A stretch of DNA of 10,294 nt, taken from NCBI GenBank assembly GCA_001839685.1, contig MLAK01000705.1, positions 121,758 through 132,051 of the forward strand, in the 5' to 3' direction. Of the stretch, positions 7,280-10,294 are shown piece by piece. The stretch comes from Tritrichomonas foetus. Taxonomy: Eukaryota; Parabasalia; Tritrichomonadida; Tritrichomonadidae. The notes under the pieces were generated by a model. That model did not search any database. It worked only from the letters and a program-made list of their open reading frames with translations, and was not told the origin of the DNA. How positions within the stretch are numbered: position 1 is the stretch's first letter; each line of letters starts with the position of its first letter. Position numbers and translations under genes: made by a program.

Positions 7280-7321
7280 GAAACTTGCCAGAATCAAATA
7301 ATTGAAATTTGCCAGAATCAA
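7280..7321. repeat. 18-bp direct repeat at 24-bp period
   Basis: Segments 7280-7297 and 7304-7321 share GAAA(C/T)TTGCCAGAATCAA with one mismatch. The GC-containing core TTGCCAGAATCAA is repeated exactly. This is a simple local duplication. Confidence 0.85.
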
Positions 7322-7733
7322 TATTCACATTATATTCTATGAGGTTACTCAATTTTTGAAATAAAGCGCGACCTGTTTTACCATGAACACTTTTCGATAA
7401 TTTGACTTTTCATTTAACCTTAGATGTTCACGGTATAACCTGTTGAACTTTATTTCAAAAATCCTTTTTGTTAAGGATGTAGTCTCACCGATCAAAAAGC
7501 ACTCAAAATATGTTTCAATAGTATCATTCAAAATAAAAATTGAGAGAACTTTTTGAATTGTGATTATTTTTTTACTACATTCAATTTATTTTATGTGATT
7601 ACGGAATGTATAGAAATTTTCGAACGAAAGAAATTCCAACTTTAATACGAAGAAAATGATCAATAACATTAATTCCATCAGAAAAATATTTTTCATTGCT
7701 TTTGCCTATAAATTTAGATAGATATCAAATTCG

Positions 7734-7753
7734 ATCATTAATTAATTAATGAT
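7734..7753. repeat. Perfect 20-bp palindrome
   Basis: ATCATTAATTAATTAATGAT is its own reverse complement with no spacer. The TTAATTAA-rich core makes it partly a product of the ATTA microsatellite, but the ATC/GAT ends extend the symmetry. Confidence 0.85.
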
Positions 7754-7821
7754 TTGTCTTCTTAATCTTGAAATCCCAAGAAAGTTTAACAAACTAAATA
7801 CAAGTTGCTTACGTACGAGCT

Positions 7822-7842
7822 AAACAAACAAAACAAACAAAC
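7822..7842. repeat. AAAC microsatellite
   Basis: Five AAAC units with one extra A between the second and third form a short microsatellite in non-coding spacer. Confidence 0.85.
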
Positions 7843-8003
7843 TAAAAAAGATTCAGTTAAATTTCAATAAAAAAATATCCAGAAAAATTCAATTGTGCTT
7901 CTGTCGAGGAGATTTTTTATAATATCGATAATCAGATCTGTTGTTTCATCAAATAATTATTATTTTATTGTTTGCAGAGCTGGGAAGAAACTTGTTTATT
8001 TTG

Positions 8004-8168
8004 TCATTTCTTATTAATCGAATTTCTTGACATCTTATTTTTGAGAAGTTTAAGAATAAGAACATAAAGTTTTGATTTTGAGTTATTATCTGTTCCTTGT
8101 GCAATTACTATGATTCTTAATGTCAGATGTAGTTTTGTATCACGAAGATTATTAGCAATCAATGCCAT
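8004..8168 (-). other. Short minus-strand ORF (54 aa) downstream of kinase relic
   Basis: A frame from the ATG at 8168 to the TGA at 8006-8004 is in phase with the last readable kinase fragment and separated from it by one TAG. It begins MALIANNLRD and ends SINKK, is Leu/Ile/Lys-rich, and shows no kinase C-lobe motif or other domain I recognise. It is either a tail of the decayed kinase gene or chance. Confidence 0.25.
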
Positions 8169-8179
8169 GATTTCCTTCT

Positions 8180-8640
8180 AGATCATATTACATTGATAAA
8201 GAATAACCAAAAATTATTGTACAAAAGAAAAATCATGATTTTGGTATTCATGAATTTGCGTGAAGTTACATTTATCTTTATTGTCGTGTTATTAGAGTCA
8301 TTTCTTCCAAAAAGACCATTCTGAACCAAATCAACCACTTTTGGAAAATAATTATCATCAAGAAAAACATTGACTGACATTAAATCACGATGAATAACTT
8401 TTGTTTTTATGTAAAGAATTCATCATGAATGCCGATCAAACTACATTAAATTTATTGTAAAGTTACATTCTTTGGGCGCATTTTGATAAATTTCGGCATT
8501 CAATTTAGTTATCATTGATTTAAATTGATTTTTCGGCATTCCATGATCGAGTATCATCTAAAGGGTTCCTTTTTTCATATATTCTGTTTATAAATCACTG
8601 ACATAGAAACGCCAAATCAAATGAATTAGTCATGGTTAAT
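8180..8640 (-). pseudogene. TKL-like protein kinase domain, frameshifted pseudogene
   Basis: Minus-strand frames read together give a kinase domain in order: INHD*FI*FGVSM (8640-8602; the HPxIxxFxGVS region of subdomain IV), TEYMKKGTL (8587-8561; hinge), MNSLHKNK followed by VIHRDLMSVNVFLDDNYFPK (about 8422-8339; catalytic loop) and QIHEYQNHDFSFV*FLVILYQC-like text (8258-8190; the stretch after the APE motif). The HRD is intact, but the loop Lys of HRDLKxxN is Met. DFG is broken: GTTGATTT-GGTTCA has apparently lost one base, so DFGS becomes DLVQ (8332-8326). Stops occur at 8628-8626, 8619-8617, 8560-8558 and 8216-8214. The style (GVS, TEYM.KGTL, HRDL.S.N.LLDD) matches the large TKL kinase families of trichomonads. 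The N-lobe glycine loop and the end of the C-lobe are missing or unreadable. Activity is not possible. Confidence 0.82.
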
Positions 8641-9600
8641 GCATGGTGAAGGAGTTCCTGATGAATCCAGTGATTATGTAATTTTCGTCGGAAACACCGG
8701 AAAATGAGATTTTGTTTTCAGTATTAATTCGAAACATATGACTTCGTTTTTATTGTTTATAATTGTGGAAAATGCAATACCATCATGTTGATTAATACGT
8801 TCACTATCTAATGCGTTATGAAAGACGAATTTCTGTAGCTTTATGCTCACTACAATCATATCCAACCTTTAACCACAAGCAATAAAACCATCAAATGGAC
8901 TTTGATTCCAGATATCAAGTCATGAATGTAAAAGATTGATATATCCAATTGCGCTAAAATTACCATCAGTTTGGAATGGTGATGAGTATCTCATAAACTA
9001 TGGCAAATACCATTCTCAAATCACGATGTAATTAATTGATGTTCATGATTTCCATCTCCTGTTCATACCCATTCTCCATCGCCTCTGTCTTTTAATGAAA
9101 TAATTGCAGTAGTAATCCATTCTATAGTATCAACTTTAATTAAATCACCTGTATAAAACCCTAATAATGTGTTATTTGATGATGATTTGATTTCTAAGAG
9201 TTGTTTCATGATATTATTTCTTTAATTTGCTACAGGATTAAAACGTTCAAATCTTTAAGACCATTTTGTAATTAAATCGTAATCAACATTTAAATGCCGT
9301 GAATATTTAATTGGAATATGATAATGTTGCTAAATTCAATCTTGTTCGTAAACATTTTCGTTTGAGGTCCATGTTCATGTGAAGAAGTTGGCGAAGAAAC
9401 TAATTTTCCTGTTCTATCTTCAACTATAATCTGATCATAAAAGACAGTACATTCTTTCATCATTGTATAAATTAATTCTTACAATATTTTTTCATCATTA
9501 GTATATAAATAGTAATCAAATATATTTTGAAAAATCCAAAGAACAGCACCAGGTTACCAGCCCCAAGAAAATGGCCAACCAAGATATAACATTATCTGGA
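8641..9600 (-). pseudogene. GH95-type alpha-L-fucosidase-like gene, decayed (C-terminal half)
   Basis: Minus-strand frames give an ordered series of GH95-like blocks: GWPFSWGW*PGAVLWIFQN (9580-9512), FDYYLYTNDEKIL (to 9482), KECTVFYDQIIVEDRTGKLV then SSPTSSHEHGPQT (9454-9357), a frameshift, LNVDYDLITKW (9293-9261), RFERFNPVAN, LLGFYTGDLIKVD, ISLKDRGDGEWV*TGDGN (9101-9048), FENGICHSL*DTH (9020-8982), a frameshift into SPFQTDGNFSAIGY (about 8984-8941), INLLHS*LDIWN and FDGFIACG (8940-8872), ATEIRL (8836-8819) and a final SDENYIITG-like end near 8650. These match the (alpha/alpha)6-barrel and C-terminal sandwich of the large bacterial-type GH95 enzymes, which cleave alpha-L-fucose from host glycans such as mucins. 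Stops: 9556, 9481, 9257, 9224, 9065, 9023, 8993, 8922 and 8871 (first base, minus strand). The blocks are otherwise well conserved, so decay is fairly recent. Assignment rests on remembered family motifs. Confidence 0.8.
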
Positions 9601-9677
9601 TAAGATATGAAATATTCTCGAATAGAAGAATTAATGTTGAACCTTGATAATCAAATTGAACAATTGAAATTGCTCGA

Positions 9678-10200
9678 TCAAGACATCAATATAGAACATA
9701 ATTCGTTATTTACTTTGTTTATGATATCTTCTAATGGAAATTTTATTACACCAAACAAAACATATTTACCATATTATCCGCCTGATTCATTTTCACTTGT
9801 TAATTTCATCGCATTCAATACTAACTTCATTATCTTTGCCTTCACGGAATCATTGTTGAATTCGACGGAACATAACAAAGCATCACCATTTTATCCTTAA
9901 CTTTTACCTACATTATAATTAGACTTATTCTTCGAATGTAAAATGTTCTGTTCGAATTTCATCATTTCTAAGTGTTGAGTTGTTGCAGCTGCATAGGCTG
10001 GCCTATCATTCACAAATGATATATAATTTATTTATATTTATATAATGGATATCCATTCATCACCAGTTTGGATTTCTATTTGCATCTAGTAATAAATAGC
10101 GATAAAATTTAATGAAAAAATGGATGTGAAATAATTACAAATGTTCATACATCAGTGCTCTGTGAACATTTTTCGATCCTTATATTTGATGTTGTGAGAA
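9678..10200 (-). pseudogene. Decayed minus-strand coding frame, unassigned
   Basis: One minus-strand phase stays mostly open from about 10200 to 9681 and reads like protein: QIEIQTGDEWISII, SFVNDRPAYAAATTQHLEMM, GDALLCSVEFNNDSVKAKIM, YGKYVLFGVIKFPLEDII. Stops interrupt it at about 10157, 10087, 10041, 10035, 9899, 9893 and 9776, and it ends at the TGA 9680-9678. It lies directly upstream of the GH95-like relic on the same strand. It may be that gene's N-terminal region, although I could not match it to GH95 N-domain motifs. Alternatively it belongs to a different dead gene. A plus-strand open frame (9607-9900) is antisense to it and looks like a shadow. Confidence 0.45.
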
Positions 10201-10294
10201 ATGGCTTGCATAAACAGTTGCATCTTTTTAAATTAAATCAGAATAGTTAATCAAAACCGTAAATATACAAATGCTGGGTGCTATTTATTAAGTT
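10201..10294. other. Right edge, unreadable AT-rich sequence
   Basis: No frame on either strand gives more than short protein-like text here. The upstream part of the decayed minus-strand gene probably continues beyond the window. Confidence 0.4.

Larger units (their letters stand above)
6875..8003. other. AT-rich spacer without a convincing gene
   Basis: I see no gene that can be supported across this 1.1 kb. A 60-codon minus-strand frame (7349-7531) has no recognisable motif. A further minus-strand stop-free stretch (about 7868-7952) has a protein-like run (FDETTDLIIDIIKNLLDR) but no start and no assignment, so it could be another gene relic. Small repeats, a palindrome and an AAAC tract are listed separately. 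No tRNA-like or rRNA-like sequence was seen. Confidence 0.6.

Noticed and set aside
7349..7531. 60-codon minus-strand ORF
   Set aside because: No motif, no neighbour support, and ORFs of this length arise by chance; kept only as a note under the spacer entry.
8869..9556. Alternative genetic code (TGA read as Trp) to rescue the hydrolase frame
   Set aside because: One TGA sits where Trp is expected (before DTH), but others sit at non-Trp positions, TAA stops and frameshifts also occur, and the intact SET1 gene uses TGG for Trp with no internal TGA.
9607..9900. 97-codon plus-strand ORF
   Set aside because: It lies antisense to a decayed minus-strand coding frame, has no promoter-like context and no recognisable domain; most likely a shadow.
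1..10294. Introns, tRNA genes, CRISPR arrays and transposons
   Set aside because: No ACTAACACACAG-type trichomonad branch/acceptor motif, no convincing T-arm GTTCGA context, no spaced repeat array, and no transposase, integrase or polymerase motif was found.

Overview
The window looks like nuclear DNA of a parabasalid protist. A trichomonad, and most likely Tritrichomonas, is my best guess. Intergenic DNA is very AT-rich. The three intact genes are intronless and use the standard code. A UAAA-type poly(A) signal overlaps or closely follows two of the stop codons, and Inr-like TCAYW sites lie a short way upstream of two starts. These traits are inferred from sequence; no marker gene fixes the species.

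Layout. Positions 341-1660 (+) encode an acidic, coiled-coil-forming protein that I do not recognise with confidence. It converges on a DEAD-box helicase of the UAP56/Sub2 type (2293-3558, -). The gap between them (1661-2292) holds a poly(A) signal, an 18-bp tandem repeat and a short GC-richer relic ORF. Upstream of the helicase, after a 570-nt spacer and in the same orientation, lies a SET1-type histone H3K4 methyltransferase (4129-6816, -). It has an RS/Tyr-rich N-terminus, RRM-like folds and a complete SET/post-SET module.

From 6817 to the right edge (about 3.5 kb) no intact gene of convincing length remains. The first 1.2 kb of this is AT-rich spacer with small repeats and a perfect 20-bp palindrome. 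Frame-by-frame reading of the minus strand from 8180 to 10294 shows two decayed genes. One is the C-terminal half of a GH95-type alpha-L-fucosidase-like glycoside hydrolase (about 9600 to 8641) with nine stops and several frameshifts. Next to it is a TKL-like protein kinase domain (about 8640 to 8180) whose DFG motif is broken by a frameshift. A third decayed minus-strand frame (about 10200 to 9678) is probably the upstream part of the hydrolase, but I cannot assign it.

The intact genes are housekeeping: mRNA export and splicing, and chromatin marking of transcription. There is no operon logic. Points worth a second look are the Phe at the F/Y-switch position of the SET1 enzyme, the DEAD (not DECD) box of the UAP56 homologue, the strong composition contrast between the helicase gene and its neighbours, and the pseudogene cluster. 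I found no convincing new multi-gene system.
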